A stretch of 64,000 nucleotides of DNA from Cupriavidus taiwanensis. GTDB lineage: Bacteria > Pseudomonadota > Gammaproteobacteria > Burkholderiales > Burkholderiaceae. Shown here in pieces: positions 1 through 9,304 of the stretch. A model generated the notes under the pieces. It was not told the origin of the DNA, did not search any database, and saw nothing but the letters and a program-made list of their open reading frames with translations. Position 1 is the stretch's first letter, and every line of letters begins with the position of its first letter. The position numbers and the translations under genes were made by a program. The stretch spans positions 31,315 to 95,314 of the forward strand of contig NZ_LT977072.1 in the NCBI RefSeq assembly GCF_900250075.1, given 5' to 3'.

Positions 1-686
1 GGGCTGCACGCCCAGGTAACCCATCATCGCCAGCATCGTCCCTCCTTTCATGACGCTGCCGTTGTCCGAATGCAGCACCAGCACCAGCGGCCGGCCGGCG
101 GTCCTCTCGCGCAAACAGCCCAGCGACAGCAGTTCGCTGGCATGGTTGGCCGATTCGCTCTCGTGCACCTCGTTGACTACCAGCTTGCGGCTGTAGATGT
201 CCTGGATCATGTACCAGTAGAAGAACCGACCTTTCACCGTCGTGGGCATCCACGTGATATCCCAGCACCACACCTGGTTGGGGCCGTCGGCTCGGTGGGT
301 GGTCAACGCACGCGGCTTGGCTTCGTGGCCGCGCCCGCGCCGGCGCGCCTGGCCGGCGGCCTTGAGCAAGCGGTAGAAGGTCGATTCCGAGGCCAGGTAG
401 CGGCCTTCGTCGGCCAGCCTGGGTACGATCTGGTGCGGCGTCAGACCCTCGCAGCCGGGCTCGTTGGCCGCCGCCAGCACGGCCTCGCGCTCGGCCTCGC
501 TGAGCTTGTTGGCCGGCACCGCACGCTGCGCGCCCGGCCGTCTATCCTCAGGCGTATGGCGCCAGCGCTGCAAGGTGCGCTCGTTCAGGCCCAGTTCCTC
601 GCACGCGAGGGCCTGGCGCGCGCCGCTCCTTAACGCTTCATCGATCAACGCAATGGCTTCGCGGCGATCCGAGACGTTGATCAGTC
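1..686 (-). CDS. IS3-family transposase OrfB, partial (C-terminus beyond window)
   Basis: This is the catalytic subunit of an IS3-type transposase. Read on the - strand it is open from about 686 to the window edge. An N-terminal helix-turn-helix part (LGLNERTLQRW) is followed by the rve core, with the first catalytic Asp in VWCWDIT and the second in LHSDNGS; the final Glu lies outside the window. The frame is -1 relative to OrfA and overlaps its stop, as expected if OrfAB is made by programmed -1 frameshifting. No ATG is seen at its beginning. The + strand frame across this stretch is only its antisense shadow. Confidence 0.8.
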
Positions 687-968
687 CTCCTCGTCCCTTC
701 CCCAGATCGCCTCGGCTTTTTTTCTTAGCACCAGCAGCGCTGCCGTTTCCGCCAGCGCGGCGTCCTTGCGCTTCAGCTCACGCTCCAGGTCGCGGATTCG
801 CTTCTTCGCGACTGCTTCCTCGCGCAGCTGTGCCATGCCTGCCCTGGGCGGCGCCTTGGCATTCGCCTGTTCACAGGCAGCACGCCACTGCCGGATCTGT
901 TCTGGCTGAATGCCCTTCCTGCGGCAGTATTCGGACAGCTCCGCTTCGCTCAGGGGTGCCGTCTCCAT
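681..968 (-). CDS. IS3-family transposase OrfA
   Basis: A 95-residue protein with an N-terminal helix-turn-helix (YCRRKGIQPEQIRQW) and a basic, coiled C-terminal half (RIRDLERELKRKDAAL), the usual layout of IS3-family OrfA, which binds the element ends. It lies directly before OrfB and overlaps it by a few bases in another frame. It looks intact, so the element may still be active if its missing left part is complete. Confidence 0.75.
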   Translation of the reverse strand: METAPLSEAELSEYCRRKGIQPEQIRQWRAACEQANAKAPPRAGMAQLREEAVAKKRIRDLERELKRKDAALAETAALLVLRKKAEAIWGRDEED

Positions 969-1213
969 AGCGTTTCATTCTCCAAACGCTTCCGCCCTCC
1001 ATTGTCCTTTATCGAAAGGCGGCGGGGCGACAACTATCCTGACATGGAGGGCCTATAACAAAAATTTGTGACAATTCAACGCAAATGAGTCTACCCTCGA
1101 GGAACTGCATAGTGTCGGGACCGATTCCAACTTTGCCACGGGAGCGGCCATCTACGACAATTGCGCCAGCGTCCGCGTAGGACTGCATAATGGAAAATGC
1201 ACGGCTGCGATGA

Positions 1214-1229
1214 TGGTACGCAACTTGCT
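1214..1229 (+). promoter_or_regulatory. sigma-54 promoter of nifE
   Basis: TGGTACGCAACTTGCT matches the -24/-12 consensus TGGCACG-N4-TTGCW with one change and exact GG-N10-GC spacing. Transcription would start near 1241, downstream of the upstream ATG at 1210, so translation must begin at 1264. No TGT-N10-ACA NifA site is found between this promoter and the IS end at 1044. Confidence 0.85.
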
Positions 1230-1263
1230 GACCTTCGCGAACCTCAGAGTGTATGGAGTCGTT

Positions 1264-2661
1264 ATGTCGCGAAAGGCGAGGGGCGCCGATCTTTTTGACC
1301 AACCGAATTGTGCGAAGAACCGGGCTAAGAGCGAGGAGCGGCGAAAGCAGGGCTGCTCAAAGCAGCTTTCACCGGGGGCGGCCGCTGGGGGTTGCGCTTT
1401 CGACGGGGCGAAAATTGCGCTTCAGCCTGTGGCTGACGTGGCGCACCTCGTGCATGGACCAATCGCATGCGAAGGCAACTCTTGGGACAACCGCCACGCG
1501 GCCTCATCAGGGCCGACGCTCTATCGTACTGGCTTCACGACTGACATCAATGAGTTCGACGTGATCTACGGCGGTGAACGACGTCTATTCCGCAGCGTGC
1601 GCGAGATCATTGAAAAGTACAATCCACCTGCGGTCTTTGTTTATCTGACGTGCGTTACTGCGTTAATCGGCGATGACATAGATGCAGTTTGCAAGCAGGC
1701 TTCAGATAAATTCAGTAGACCAGTTATACCGGTGCACGCGCCAGGGTTCGCTGGATCAAAGAACGTCGGCAATAAGCTTGGCGGCGAGGCGCTTTTGAAT
1801 TATGTGATAGGTACCCGTGAGCCTGCATACACAACCCCCACAGACATCAACGTAATTGGCGAGTACAACCTGTCAGGCGAGTTATGGCAGGTAAAGCCGC
1901 TCTTTGACGAACTTGGCATCCGTCTTTTGTCGTGTATAACTGGCGATGGTCGGTACAGCGATATTGCGAGCGCGCATCGGGCCAAAGCGAACATGGTGGT
2001 CTGTTCGAAGTCCATGGTCCACGTGGCAACTAAAATGCAAAAGCGTTATGGAATTCCCTACCTTGAGTGCTCATTCTACGGAATTGGCGACACAAGCAAT
2101 GCTCTCCGCCAGATCGCGAGTCTGTTGGTGCAGCGAGGGGCATCTGGAAAACTGATAGACCGTACCGAACGCCTGATTCAAGCTCAGGAGGAGCGGGCAT
2201 GGGAGCGGATTGCCACGTACCGGGCACGTCTTGAAGGTAAACGGGCGCTGCTAATCACAGGTGGCGTGAAATCATGGTCAGTTGTGGCTGCGTTGCAGGA
2301 GGCCGGCTTAGAAATTATTGGCACAAGCGTGAAGAAGAGTACCAAGGAAGACAAAGAAAGAATCAAGGGGATCCTCGGACAGGACGCGCTCATGTTCGAC
2401 AACATGACGGCGCGCGAGATGTACAAGCTATTGCACGATGCGAAGGCCGACATCATGCTGTCTGGGGGCCGCTCACAGTTTATCGCATTGAAGGCGCTTA
2501 TGCCTTGGCTTGACGTAAATCAAGAACGTCATCATCCGTATGCCGGGTATGAAGGGATCGTGGAGTTGGTCCGTGAGATAGAGCGTACTATTTACAACCC
2601 GGTGTGGCAACAGGTGCGCATCCCAGCGCCGTGGACTAACGGAGGTGAAGTCGCCTGGTAA
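1264..2661 (+). CDS. nifE: NifE, FeMo-cofactor scaffold alpha-like subunit
   Basis: NifE pairs with NifN to form the scaffold on which the NifB product is matured into FeMo-cofactor. The 465-residue product is collinear with NifE: N-terminal QPNCAKNRAKSEERRKQGC, the AAAGGCAFDGAKIAL stretch, VHGPIACEGNSWDN, TCVTALIGDDIDAV with cluster-ligand cysteines, and MLSGGRSQFIALK. The start at 1264 (MSRKARG) is chosen because the sigma-54 promoter at 1214-1229 excludes the in-frame ATG at 1210; it also gives the short N-terminus usual for NifE. nifN follows after 105 bp. Confidence 0.95.
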   Translation: MSRKARGADLFDQPNCAKNRAKSEERRKQGCSKQLSPGAAAGGCAFDGAKIALQPVADVAHLVHGPIACEGNSWDNRHAASSGPTLYRTGFTTDINEFDVIYGGERRLFRSVREIIEKYNPPAVFVYLTCVTALIGDDIDAVCKQASDKFSRPVIPVHAPGFAGSKNVGNKLGGEALLNYVIGTREPAYTTPTDINVIGEYNLSGELWQVKPLFDELGIRLLSCITGDGRYSDIASAHRAKANMVVCSKSMVHVATKMQKRYGIPYLECSFYGIGDTSNALRQIASLLVQRGASGKLIDRTERLIQAQEERAWERIATYRARLEGKRALLITGGVKSWSVVAALQEAGLEIIGTSVKKSTKEDKERIKGILGQDALMFDNMTAREMYKLLHDAKADIMLSGGRSQFIALKALMPWLDVNQERHHPYAGYEGIVELVREIERTIYNPVWQQVRIPAPWTNGGEVAW

Positions 2662-2700
2662 ATAGATTCGCGCCACAGCTAATGTACTAGGAATACTAAG

Positions 2701-2740
2701 CCGCCACAGAATCCGGGAAGCACATCTTCATGCGTGGCGG
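2701..2740. repeat. Inverted repeat between nifE and nifN
   Basis: CCGCCAC at 2701-2707 is perfectly complementary to GTGGCGG at 2734-2740, and an inner GAAG/CTTC pair can extend the fold. It lies just upstream of the nifN ribosome site. It may be an mRNA processing or stability hairpin; it has no U-tract, so it is not a classic terminator. Confidence 0.45.
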
Positions 2741-2766
2741 CGGTCTAGGAAGGTGAGGAGACCATT

Positions 2767-4125
2767 ATGGCTATCGTGATCCAATCTGAAAAAGCCTGCG
2801 CGGTAAACCCGTTAAAAACTAGCCAGCCACTCGGCGCCAGCTTTGCGGCTATGGGGCTCGACGCTTGTATGCCCGTGTTGCATGGCTCACAAGGTTGCGC
2901 GTCGTTTGCCTTGGTGTTGCTGACGCGACATTTCAAGGAAGCAATCCCGCTGCGGACTACCGCAATGGATGAAATCTCTGCGGTTTTAGGGGGATACGAT
3001 AATGTCGAGACGGCATTGCTTAACATCCGTAAGCGCGAGGCGCCGAGAATAATTGTGGTCTGTTCAACAGGTCTCACAGAGATCAATGGCGAGGATCTCG
3101 ATGGTCATTTAAGAGCTATACGCAAAGGTAATCCAGAACTGATCGATACCGAAATTGTGTACGTCTCGACGCCAGATTATGTTGGCGCCTTCGAAGACGG
3201 CTACAGCAAAGCTGTGGTGGAGATTGTCATGGCGTTGGTAAAGCCGCTGCCTGCTATTTATCGACAGATTAGCGTGTTGCCGGGGAGCCATTTGTCGCCG
3301 CGTGATGTTGAAGAACTACGGGTGATAGTTGAGTCATTTGGCCTAGACCCAATAGTCCTCCCGGATATTTCCGGTTCGCTCGATGGCCACCTTGATTCAG
3401 AATGGCGGGGCATAACGCAGGGCGGAACCACGCTCGAACAAATCCGCGCTGCTGGGGCATCTTCTTTCACAATCGGCATTGGAGAGCAAACTCGTGCTGG
3501 TGCGCGAGCGTTACAGGAAATTGTTGGGACGCCATTCGAAATCTTCGAACGTCTCACGGGTCTGGAACCTAACGATCGATTATTGCGACTTCTCGCGCAG
3601 TTGTCAGGGCGAGCCATTCCAGAAAAGTACCGTCGGCAGCGTAATCAACTTCTGGATGCAATGCTGGATAGTCACTTCTATACGGGGGGTATAAAGGTTG
3701 CGATCGGTGCAGATCCGGACATGCTCCTTTCGGTTGGGTCGCTGCTGCACGAACTAGGGGCAGAACTATCAGTCTGCGTCAGCACGACCACATCTCCAGC
3801 GCACGCTCTATTGCCCGCAAGCGAAGTAGTGCTGGGCGACTTGGAAGACATGGAACGTGCGGCCGGCAATTGCGATGTGCTAATCACTCATTCGCATGGC
3901 CGTCAAATGGCTGCGCGACTCGGCAAGCCGCTGATGCGCGTAGGCTTTCCCGTATTCGACCGCGTCGGAAACGCACATCGATGTCAGATAGGATATCGAG
4001 GGACGATGGACCTGATTTTCGAGATTGCAAATCTGATGCTTGAGCGAATCCAGTTCCGCGCACCGACGGATTGGCCCCTACCCACGATCAATACCCATCG
4101 CACTGCGGAAACCCCGGTGATCTAA
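2767..4125 (+). CDS. nifN: NifN, FeMo-cofactor scaffold beta-like subunit
   Basis: NifN is the partner of NifE in the cofactor-assembly tetramer. The 452-residue product shows the NifN/NifK-type opening AVNPLKTSQPLGASFAAMG, then LHGSQGCASFALVLLTRHFK, CSTGLTEINGEDLDGHL and the late FPVFDRVGNAHRCQIGYRG segment. A strong ribosome site (GGAAGGTGAGGAG) lies 6 bases before the ATG. It follows nifE on the same strand and precedes the nifX fusion by 47 bp, consistent with one nifENX operon. Length and motifs look normal. Confidence 0.95.
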   Translation: MAIVIQSEKACAVNPLKTSQPLGASFAAMGLDACMPVLHGSQGCASFALVLLTRHFKEAIPLRTTAMDEISAVLGGYDNVETALLNIRKREAPRIIVVCSTGLTEINGEDLDGHLRAIRKGNPELIDTEIVYVSTPDYVGAFEDGYSKAVVEIVMALVKPLPAIYRQISVLPGSHLSPRDVEELRVIVESFGLDPIVLPDISGSLDGHLDSEWRGITQGGTTLEQIRAAGASSFTIGIGEQTRAGARALQEIVGTPFEIFERLTGLEPNDRLLRLLAQLSGRAIPEKYRRQRNQLLDAMLDSHFYTGGIKVAIGADPDMLLSVGSLLHELGAELSVCVSTTTSPAHALLPASEVVLGDLEDMERAAGNCDVLITHSHGRQMAARLGKPLMRVGFPVFDRVGNAHRCQIGYRGTMDLIFEIANLMLERIQFRAPTDWPLPTINTHRTAETPVI

Positions 4126-4172
4126 TGTCGAGGTTTCGTCCAGCCACTATGTGATTCTACAGGAGACGACAC

Positions 4173-4859
4173 ATGAAAATCGCATTCGCCACGCAAGATA
4201 AGGAGCATGTTGACGCACACTTCGGGTGGGCCAAGCATATACTCGTCTACGACGTGACAGCGGCCGCGCACAGGTTCATCCAGGCTTTCGATTTCAGCGA
4301 CACGCCACAAAATCATGATAACGAAGCGAAGCTGGGTCAAAGGCTTGAAGCAATCCATGACTGCGCGATACTGTACGTCGCCGCAATTGGAGGTGCCGGA
4401 GCCGCGCGCGTGGTTGCGCTGAAGATCCACCCTATCAAGGTGGCAAAGGCGGAGCCGATTGAAACGATCCTCAGAAAGCTGCAGGAGGTGTTGAAGGGAA
4501 CGCCGCCTCCGTGGTTAAGGAAGGTGATCAAGAAGGATCTGGGCACGTCATACGATTTCGGCGCGGGCGACCGGTTAGCGAATGATCGCGCCTACCTCAA
4601 AGAGAAAGACTACCCTCCGCCACAAATACCCTTCAGTACTGAAGCTGACAGCGAAGACAGGATAAACGACCCTGAGGCAACAAAAGCTCGTTTGAAAAGA
4701 TTGAACACGCTTGCGGTGCAAGCCAAGATGGATCTACACGACCTATCCGAAGACTTGCCGGCTAGTTGGGAGCAAATTTTAGTCGTTGCCAGACGCTGCC
4801 ACGAAATCCACGCCGCGTTGATGGAGGCGCGGAAAACCGCCGGCTTGGCTTACAAGTGA
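4173..4859 (+). CDS. nifX: NifX fused to a DUF683-type domain
   Basis: Residues 1 to about 120 are NifX (MKIAFATQDKEHVDAHFGWA, LYVAAIGGAGAARVVA, KGTPPPWLRK), a small carrier for NifB-co and cofactor precursors. Residues 166-228 match the separate small protein usually found after nifX (LKRLNTLAVQAKMDLHDLSE, DLPASWEQI), known as DUF683. A linker of about 45 residues joins them. The DUF269 protein normally encoded between these two genes is absent, so the fusion may have arisen by an in-frame deletion that removed it. The ribosome site AGGAGACGAC is good and the frame is uninterrupted. Confidence 0.85.
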   Translation: MKIAFATQDKEHVDAHFGWAKHILVYDVTAAAHRFIQAFDFSDTPQNHDNEAKLGQRLEAIHDCAILYVAAIGGAGAARVVALKIHPIKVAKAEPIETILRKLQEVLKGTPPPWLRKVIKKDLGTSYDFGAGDRLANDRAYLKEKDYPPPQIPFSTEADSEDRINDPEATKARLKRLNTLAVQAKMDLHDLSEDLPASWEQILVVARRCHEIHAALMEARKTAGLAYK

Positions 4860-4877
4860 ATATCGCGAGAATGCAAC

Positions 4878-5180
4878 GTGAGTGACAACTTTACTGTAGT
4901 GCTACCAAGTGGCGCGATCTGGACGCCAAACTTTGTAAGTTCTATCGATCATCAAAATTGTATCGGGTGTGGGCGATGTTTTCGTGTGTGTTCGCGCGGT
5001 GTCCTTCAACTTGTTGGGGTGAGCGAGGATGGCAGCCAGATTTCTCTTGAGGGGGAGAAAGAAAATGAGGAGGAGTTTGAAAAGAAGGTTATGACTATCT
5101 TGCATCGCGAGTATTGCATAGGTTGCACTGCGTGCGCGAAGATTTGTCCAAAAAAATGCTACACGCACGCGCCTGCCTAG
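4878..5180 (+). CDS. fdxB: nif-specific ferredoxin III, 2[4Fe-4S]
   Basis: A 100-residue ferredoxin with two cluster motifs, CIGCGRCFRVC at about residue 28 and CIGCTACAKICP at about 80, separated by an acidic insert. In the first motif the usual Pro after the fourth Cys is Ser. This spacing is typical of the nif-linked ferredoxin III found between nifX and nifQ, thought to supply electrons to nitrogenase or to cofactor assembly. The start is GTG at 4878; the nearby ATG at 4871 is out of frame and stops at once. The symbol follows family usage. Confidence 0.85.
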   Translation: MSDNFTVVLPSGAIWTPNFVSSIDHQNCIGCGRCFRVCSRGVLQLVGVSEDGSQISLEGEKENEEEFEKKVMTILHREYCIGCTACAKICPKKCYTHAPA

Positions 5181-5189
5181 GCCTTAGTT

Positions 5190-5765
5190 ATGACGAAGAT
5201 GAATTTCCACAGTACGCTAATGCGTCACGCGGTAGATGCCAATGACTGCACGGTGCTGACCCTTGCTGGCGCCATTTCTTCAACTTTCGAGGAGGGAAAC
5301 GTACATGGCCTCCCCATAATAGGACTTGATGCCAATGAAACAAGATGGTTGCTTGCACACTGGTTTCCAGGTGCCGAGTATGCGTTATCTTTGCAGCTAA
5401 ACAGGGAGGCAACCGCGCAAGACCAGATGTGTTTTGACGAGGTCGAAGAACTCGTAACCTTGCTTGAGGCACACGCTGATCCGAGTGCCGGTACACCTAT
5501 CGAGGTGCGCTGTGTTTCTCATGCATTGGCCTCCGCGTGTTTGAAAGACAAACATCTCTGGCAAAACTTACGCCTTCCATCCCGGGCCGAGCTGTCAGAG
5601 GTTCTGAGGTACTGGTTTCCCATGCTTGCCGAAAAGAACGTACATGGAATGAAGTGGAAAAAGTTCCTCTACAAACAGCTATGTGAACGCGATGCGTTTT
5701 ACGTGTGCAGGGCTCCGAGCTGCAGCATTTGCCCCAGTTTCGGAGACTGTTTTGGGCCTGAATGA
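5190..5765 (+). CDS. nifQ: NifQ, molybdenum donor for FeMo-cofactor
   Basis: NifQ supplies molybdenum to the NifEN scaffold. The 191-residue product ends with the diagnostic cysteine cluster CRAPSCSICPSFGDC (C-x4-C-x2-C-x5-C), which binds the iron-sulfur/molybdenum cluster. The region RYWFPMLAEKNVHGMKWKKF also fits NifQ. It begins 9 bp after the ferredoxin and is the last gene of the nifE operon; the next gene converges on it. The ribosome site is weak, so an internal start at 5199 is possible. Confidence 0.9.
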   Translation: MTKMNFHSTLMRHAVDANDCTVLTLAGAISSTFEEGNVHGLPIIGLDANETRWLLAHWFPGAEYALSLQLNREATAQDQMCFDEVEELVTLLEAHADPSAGTPIEVRCVSHALASACLKDKHLWQNLRLPSRAELSEVLRYWFPMLAEKNVHGMKWKKFLYKQLCERDAFYVCRAPSCSICPSFGDCFGPE

Positions 5766-5844
5766 TGAAAAAACGATCTTTACAAGTAGAGGACTGTCAG
5801 GGCCTGGTCATATAAAAGGATAAGGTGACTAATATCGGCTGGCG

Positions 5845-6330
5845 CTATCTTAATGGCGAACGAGCGAGCAAGGAATCAACGATATCTAAACCGATGCTGT
5901 TGTTGGGGTCCAGCCAGCGAAGTTTGTTCATCAGTTGGAGCGCCATGGCATGCTCGCCGAGCCGTATACTAAATAACGCCTGGGCTTTCAGGGTAAAGAG
6001 CCAGAAGCGAGCAGGGCCTGAAATAGTGAAATCAGCGTCGCCGGGCCATACCGCACGCCAATCAATGTTGATGGACGCCTGGCGCGCAGCAGCCACCAGG
6101 GCTTTGTCTGCCACCTCCTGCGCTTTTCGAAGCTCACCGCGGCTTGCTTGTAACTTATACAGCATATAGTACGGTGGCAAGCAGGTGGGGAACGAAAGAA
6201 CTGTCGTCCATAAGATGACCTCCGCATTGTCATTTCCGCCCTCCGGAATTGTATTAATCAACTGGATGGCCGGGGGAGTGGCAGTGCTGCCAAAAAATTC
6301 GGCCAATTCGATATCGGTAATGAGGTTCAT
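5845..6330 (-). CDS. Small nif-linked protein of unknown function, helical-repeat like
   Basis: The family is not recognised. The 161-residue product is mostly helical; its second half (ELRKAQEVADKALVAAARQ, LFTLKAQALFSIRLGEHAMA, LMNKLRWLDPNNSIG) looks like tetratricopeptide-type helix pairs ending in the LDPNN turn common in such repeats. The start at 6330 (MNLITDIEL) is preferred because GGAGAGAGGA lies directly before it; an upstream ATG at 6408 lacks such a site. It is the last gene of the fixABCX transcription unit and probably has an accessory or protein-binding role in nitrogen fixation (inference). Confidence 0.7.
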   Translation of the reverse strand: MNLITDIELAEFFGSTATPPAIQLINTIPEGGNDNAEVILWTTVLSFPTCLPPYYMLYKLQASRGELRKAQEVADKALVAAARQASINIDWRAVWPGDADFTISGPARFWLFTLKAQALFSIRLGEHAMALQLMNKLRWLDPNNSIGLDIVDSLLARSPLR

Positions 6331-6573
6331 TCCTCTCTCCTGCAAGGTGAGGCTCCGGATGATTTTCTTGCTTCCAAGCCGATGCGATGACTGCCGGAAT
6401 GGAGACAATGAATTGGGCGCACGTACATCATAAAAAAGCAGTCCTACAGAAGGCCCCTTGGCTTAACGTCCAAGACGGTAGGCAACATCAGCTTAGGGAA
6501 AGGCGTTCTGAGATTGTTTGTAAATAGGGGGGAGCAGTATGGTCAACACCGCTCATTTCATTGCGCCGTGGCC

Positions 6574-6873
6574 TCAGCCGAACTTGAACTGGATACCATG
6601 ACCGCCTCGCGGGTATTCCCATTCGACGTTACGGTGGTCAGTGCAGAGAATGCGGCAACTGCCGCATTCGAGGCAGCCGTCGGTAATGAGCGTAACGGCC
6701 CCGTTGGTCTCACTGCGATAGCAAGAAGCTGGGCAGATGTAGGTGCAGCTTTTGTCGGCACAGTTATTGGCGCATACTTCCGCGTTCTTGATATGGATAT
6801 GTGGCCTACCTACATCCACGCGATAGCGGTTTTGATATAGCTTTTCTTCGATGTTGACTGTCACGTTTATCAT
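6574..6873 (-). CDS. fixX: FixX, ferredoxin-like subunit of the FixABCX complex
   Basis: FixX is the iron-sulfur subunit that links FixC to the quinone pool in the electron-bifurcating FixABCX complex. The 99-residue product carries cysteines in CANNCADKSCTYICPASC and CLECGSCRILC. The start at 6873 (MINVTV) is chosen because GGAGGG sits 7 bases before it and its ATG overlaps the fixC stop as ATGA, a translational-coupling arrangement shared by fixC/fixB and fixB/fixA. An ATG at 6888 would overlap fixC further. Confidence 0.93.
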   Translation of the reverse strand: MINVTVNIEEKLYQNRYRVDVGRPHIHIKNAEVCANNCADKSCTYICPASCYRSETNGAVTLITDGCLECGSCRILCTDHRNVEWEYPRGGHGIQFKFG

Positions 6874-8180
6874 CGAAATGCCCTCCATAGTTTGTACGCG
6901 TCGCCAAGAAGACCAGGCAGGGTCCGGCTCTTTCTAAACTTTCCGATGATTTCATGTTTTTTCGTCGTCTTATCGATGCCGTCAACGGTAATCATCGTAC
7001 GTGCTGCGAATGCGATCAGGTCAGGATACGTCGTAAAGAACTGGGGGTTCTGTCGGAGGATCTCTGGCATGTGGCGATATTTGTGTAAATCCTTTATCAC
7101 GAAGCTCCTATCGAGCGCGCGCTTGTACGCCGAAAGCACCTCGGAGCGGTAGCCACGACCCATGGCTTTTGCGAGTATTGCCGTTTCAGCAGCAAGGCGG
7201 CCTGTCGTCATTGCTAGGTTAGACCCCTCTCGATGTGCGGAGTTGACGAACCCTCCGGAATCGCCCACTATCATCCATCCGTTGCCATATACTTGTGGAA
7301 TCGTATTGAAGCCACCTTCGGGAATCAGATGTGCACAGTACTCCTTCATTTCGCCTCCATCAATTAGCGGCGCTATCGAAGGGTGGTGCTTCATGTTTTC
7401 CAGCAGCGCATAAGGGCTTATGCGGTGTGCGGAATTCTTGAAGTCACTTAACATACAACCAACGCCGATGGTCAGGGACTCTTTGTTTGTATAAAGAAAG
7501 CCCGTGCCAGTCATGCCATCGGTGATGCGGCCCACCATTTCAATAGCGACGCCTTCGTCTCCTGAAACGTTAAAGCGCTGGCGAATGGTCTCCTCGGGAA
7601 GAAAGAGAATCTCTTTGACAGCGAGCGCAACGTTATGCGCTTCAATTTCGCTGTGAAATTTTGCCTTTCGGGCGAGCGTTGAGTTGACGCCATCTGCGAG
7701 AATCACAATGTCCGCATACACGTCACCCTCCTCCCGGTCGCAGTGAACGCCGACAACTTGATCTCCATCCATAATCAGTTGATTCACTGTCGTCTCGCAA
7801 ATGAGCAATGCGCCGGCCTCTCGGACCTTTGATGAGAACCATTTATCGAATTGAGCGCGGATGATGGTGTAACGGTTGTACGGTGGTTTGTTGTAGTCCT
7901 CGCTTCGTACGTGCGTGCCTACGAATGACGTATCGTCGAGCATCCACATGCGTTGCTCAATGATGTGCCGCTCGAGCGGTGCGTCGTCGCGAAAATCTGG
8001 GATAACTTGTTCCAGGGCATTCGCATAGAGAATCGCTCCCTGAACGTTCTTGCTCCCCGGATACTCACCGCGCTCAACTTGGAGGACCTTCAGACCGGCC
8101 TTGGCCATCAAGTAGGCAGCGGCGTTTCCGGCAGGTCCTGCGCCAACGACAATTACGTCAAAACGCAAAGGTTCGGTCAT
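6870..8180 (-). CDS. fixC: FixC, FAD-dependent quinone oxidoreductase
   Basis: FixC is the ETF:quinone oxidoreductase-like flavoprotein of FixABCX, which splits electrons from NADH between quinone and ferredoxin/flavodoxin to feed nitrogenase. The 436-residue product begins with the FAD-binding Rossmann motif [19 protein letters not shown], followed by [31 protein letters not shown] and the second FAD region [19 protein letters not shown]. Both gene borders are 4-base ATGA overlaps with its neighbours. Confidence 0.95.
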   Translation of the reverse strand: MTEPLRFDVIVVGAGPAGNAAAYLMAKAGLKVLQVERGEYPGSKNVQGAILYANALEQVIPDFRDDAPLERHIIEQRMWMLDDTSFVGTHVRSEDYNKPPYNRYTIIRAQFDKWFSSKVREAGALLICETTVNQLIMDGDQVVGVHCDREEGDVYADIVILADGVNSTLARKAKFHSEIEAHNVALAVKEILFLPEETIRQRFNVSGDEGVAIEMVGRITDGMTGTGFLYTNKESLTIGVGCMLSDFKNSAHRISPYALLENMKHHPSIAPLIDGGEMKEYCAHLIPEGGFNTIPQVYGNGWMIVGDSGGFVNSAHREGSNLAMTTGRLAAETAILAKAMGRGYRSEVLSAYKRALDRSFVIKDLHKYRHMPEILRQNPQFFTTYPDLIAFAARTMITVDGIDKTTKKHEIIGKFRKSRTLPGLLGDAYKLWRAFR

Positions 8181-9304
8181 TTGACTACCCTCATATGTCC
8201 GGACTTATGCTGCGCCAAGTGATCCTCGCAAGCTTGAGTCAATGCTGGCAGTAGTTGCATGGCATCTCCTACGATGCCGTAATGCGCGTAGTCAAAGATT
8301 GGTGCGTTTTCATCGGTGTTGATGGCCACGATTACGTCAGAACTTTCCATCCCGACGCGATGCTGGATGGCACCGGAAATTCCTGCGGCGATGTAAAGTT
8401 TTGGTCGAACGGTTTTACCCGTTTGCCCCACTTGGCGCTCGGCTTCGACCCAGCCAGCTTGCACGCAGGGGCGAGTCGCACCTACTTCGCCGCCGAGTAC
8501 ACGCGCCAGATTGAAGACCAGCTTGAAGTTTTCAGGGTTCTTAAGTCCCTTTCCCCCACTTACAATCACATCCGCATAAGGAAGATTAATCTGATTGCTT
8601 TTTGAATCGGTAATGAAATTGAGTAACTTCGTCACGATGTCGGACTCAATCATACCTAATTGCTCATGAATAATCTGTCCGCAACGGCCGGTCTGAACTG
8701 GCGGCATCGCCATTACGCGCGGTCGGACCGTCGCCATCTGAGGCCGGCATGCAAGTGTCATTATCGTACAAAGAAGTGAGCCACCGAAGGTTGGGCGAGT
8801 GGCCGCAAGAGCGCGCGAGGTAGAGTCGATGCTCAAGCTAGTGCAATCGGCCGTCAGCCCCGTCGAGAGAGTCGTTGCCACAGAGCCGGCAAGATCTCGG
8901 CCCATAGTGGTCGCTCCAAGAAGCAGGATCTCCGGACGATATTTACTAACTAGATCGGTCAATCCTTTCGTGAATGGTTCATTCCGATACCCCCGCAACA
9001 CCGGATCGTGGATCACATACGCCTTGTTTGCACCGAAACCAAATGCTTCGGTTGCAAACTGCTCAAGGGGCTCTTCAGGGCCGCCGAGCGCGACAATTGC
9101 TACTTCACTGCCCAGCTTGTCGGCGAGCTTGTATGCCTCTCCTAGGAGTTCCCACGACACGCTATGAACCTGACCCTGATCGTGTTCAAGGAAAACCCAT
9201 ACACCCTTGTAAGTTTTCAGGTGCTCAGGTAACTCAAGGTGGCGGTTGCTGCTCTTTCTAACGGTGGTGTTCGGCATGTTGTCTAAACCAACGGAGGAAT
9301 TCAT
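8177..9304 (-). CDS. fixB: FixB, electron-transfer flavoprotein alpha subunit
   Basis: FixB is the large ETF subunit binding FAD. The 375-residue product has an N-terminal alpha/beta domain ([19 protein letters not shown]) and the C-terminal FAD domain ([43 protein letters not shown]) typical of ETF-alpha. The N-terminus is about 30 residues longer than plain ETF-alpha, as usual in FixB. The start overlaps the fixA stop by ATGA. Confidence 0.95.
   Translation of the reverse strand: MNSSVGLDNMPNTTVRKSSNRHLELPEHLKTYKGVWVFLEHDQGQVHSVSWELLGEAYKLADKLGSEVAIVALGGPEEPLEQFATEAFGFGANKAYVIHDPVLRGYRNEPFTKGLTDLVSKYRPEILLLGATTMGRDLAGSVATTLSTGLTADCTSLSIDSTSRALAATRPTFGGSLLCTIMTLACRPQMATVRPRVMAMPPVQTGRCGQIIHEQLGMIESDIVTKLLNFITDSKSNQINLPYADVIVSGGKGLKNPENFKLVFNLARVLGGEVGATRPCVQAGWVEAERQVGQTGKTVRPKLYIAAGISGAIQHRVGMESSDVIVAINTDENAPIFDYAHYGIVGDAMQLLPALTQACEDHLAQHKSGHMRVVK

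Larger units (their letters stand above)
1..1044 (-). mobile_element. IS3-family insertion sequence, right part only
   Basis: The two transposase frames below belong to one element that runs off the left edge of the window. Its end is placed at 1044, where the - strand starts TGTCAGGATAGTTGTCGCC, a plausible terminal repeat beginning with TG as in IS3 elements. The other end is outside the window, so the repeat cannot be paired. The element ends 170 bp upstream of the nifE promoter and may have displaced its upstream activator region. Confidence 0.75.

Noticed and set aside
1210..1263. Longer nifE start at ATG 1210
   Set aside because: The sigma-54 promoter at 1214-1229 lies inside it, so this stretch is not transcribed from that promoter, and the extra residues do not resemble NifE.
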